NCBI GenBank assembly: GCA_903829855.1
Contig: CAIKRN010000081.1
Location: 1-13,551 of the forward strand
Reading direction: 5' to 3'
DNA: 13,551 bases
DNA from: an uncultured Opitutia bacterium
GTDB taxonomy: Bacteria > Verrucomicrobiota > Verrucomicrobiia > Opitutales > UBA953
The translations under genes and the position numbers were made by a program. Under the pieces are notes generated by a model. The model had not been told where the DNA came from, did not search any database, and saw only the letters and a list, made by a program, of their open reading frames with translations. This document shows, piece by piece, positions 12,759-13,551 of the stretch (its first letter is position 1; each line of letters starts with the position of its first letter).

Positions 12759-13551
12759 TCAGAAGAACTTACGCTTCACCGGGATTTGTTTGAAGCGCTG
12801 GGTGAGGTCAGTGAGGGATTGTTCGACCGCCATGCGCTCGAGGCTCGAGGCCCCGACGAAACCGTCGGTGTCGGTGTGCTCGTTGATGAAGGCTGCGTCT
12901 TCCGGGGTGTTAATCGGGCCGCCGTGGCTGAGGAAGATCAGATCCTTGCGGACGGATTTGGCAGCGTCGATGATGCCTTGGGTAATCTTGGCGGCCTCAG
13001 GCAGGCTCATCGTAGCGTTGGTTACGCCGATGGAACCTCCAACGGTCGTACCCACGTGGGCGATGATGACGTCGGCCCCAGCCTCGGCCATCTGCTTGGA
13101 CTCCTCGGGGGAGCCCACGTAGACGATGGTGAACATATCCATCTTGCGCGCCAGGGCGACGGTTTCGAATTCCTTCTTCACGCTCATGCCGGTCTCTTCG
13201 AGAATCTGGCGGAACTTTCCGTCGATGATCGTGTGGGTGGGGAAGTTGTTGATACCGGAGAAGCCCATGTCCTTCACCTTGCCGAGCCAGTGCCACATGC
13301 GGCGGCGAGGGTCGGTGGCATGGACGCCGCAGATGACGGGAATTTCTTCGACGACGGGGAGTACTTCGTATTCGCCAATCTCCATCGCGACCGCGTTGGC
13401 ATCGCCGTAGGCCATCATGCCAGCGGTGGAACCGTGTCCGGCCATACGAAAGCGTCCGGAGTTATAAACGATGACCAAGTCAGCACCGCCGCGTTCGATG
13501 AACTTAGCACTGATTCCGGTGCCCGCGCCGGCGGCGATGATGGGTTGGCCC
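12759..13551 (-). CDS. PEP_hydrolase-family TIM-barrel protein (5' end cut by the window edge)
   Basis: The frame is open to the right edge and gives 263 residues. The family is normally about 275-280, so only some 10-15 N-terminal residues are missing. It opens with GQPIIAAGAGTGISAKFIER, then YNSGRFRMAGHGS, GDANAVAMEIGEYEVLPVV and ICGVHATDP, all hallmarks of the phosphoenolpyruvate hydrolase-like TIM-barrel family (PF09370 type). The C-terminal half has ADVIIAHVGTTVGGSIG and FLSHGGPINTPEDA. In plant and fungal proteins this domain is fused behind a Tm-1-like domain; here it is the separate gene immediately upstream of the Tm-1-like gene. The family name reflects a proposed activity on a C-C or phosphoester substrate, and the true reaction is uncertain. 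It may be the first gene of the operon, or further genes may lie outside the window. Confidence 0.9.
   Translation of the reverse strand, partial: GQPIIAAGAGTGISAKFIERGGADLVIVYNSGRFRMAGHGSTAGMMAYGDANAVAMEIGEYEVLPVVEEIPVICGVHATDPRRRMWHWLGKVKDMGFSGINNFPTHTIIDGKFRQILEETGMSVKKEFETVALARKMDMFTIVYVGSPEESKQMAEAGADVIIAHVGTTVGGSIGVTNATMSLPEAAKITQGIIDAAKSVRKDLIFLSHGGPINTPEDAAFINEHTDTDGFVGASSLERMAVEQSLTDLTQRFKQIPVKRKFF

Overview
The window looks like a chromosomal segment of a GC-rich member of the PVC superphylum, most likely Verrucomicrobiota. The main evidence is one very large secreted protein that joins a DUF1080 (3-keto-disaccharide hydrolase) domain, a PVC-type dehydrogenase beta-propeller, HEAT-like repeats and a cytochrome c domain. 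The secreted alpha/beta hydrolase has a C-terminal region of a type I associate with this group, and most starts lack a clear Shine-Dalgarno sequence. All family assignments come from reading the protein sequences, not from database searches.

Layout, left to right. (1) Positions 1-1499, minus strand: the first 499 codons of an ABC-F ATPase of the Uup type, which runs off the left edge. (2) Positions 1678-6166, plus strand: a tight three-gene cluster made of a secreted serine hydrolase, a GMC-family FAD dehydrogenase and a Tat-signal small subunit of the gluconate 2-dehydrogenase subunit 3 type. The last two overlap by one base and a probable terminator follows. (3) Positions 6236-6338: an inverted pair of REP-like palindromic elements. 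(4) Positions 6391-10017, plus strand: the 1208-residue fusion protein. (5) Positions 10041-10658: a REP-associated tyrosine transposase (RAYT) gene flanked by two inverted REP copies of the same family. (6) Positions 10665-13551, minus strand: an operon of a TIM-barrel PEP_hydrolase-family protein (cut by the right edge), a Tm-1-like ATP-binding protein and an EamA/DMT transporter.

How the genes may work together. The GMC flavoprotein has a C-x5-C-x3-C motif like the [3Fe-4S] site of direct-electron-transfer FAD sugar dehydrogenases. It has no signal peptide, so it probably leaves the cytoplasm with its Tat-signal partner. No separate cytochrome subunit is encoded beside it, but the next gene downstream carries both a c-type cytochrome domain and a 3-keto-glycoside hydrolase-type domain. 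An oxidise-then-cleave route for glycosides outside the cytoplasm is therefore a reasonable hypothesis. The minus-strand operon encodes separately the two modules that are fused in tomato Tm-1-type proteins, plus a transporter whose substrate is unknown.

The least ordinary feature is the REP/RAYT family. Four full copies share a core loop and a GTAG-N8-CTAC tail. Their stem arms differ but remain paired. In both pairs the hairpin heads face outward and the tails inward, with the transposase gene lying between the tails of one pair and nothing but a short spacer in the other.
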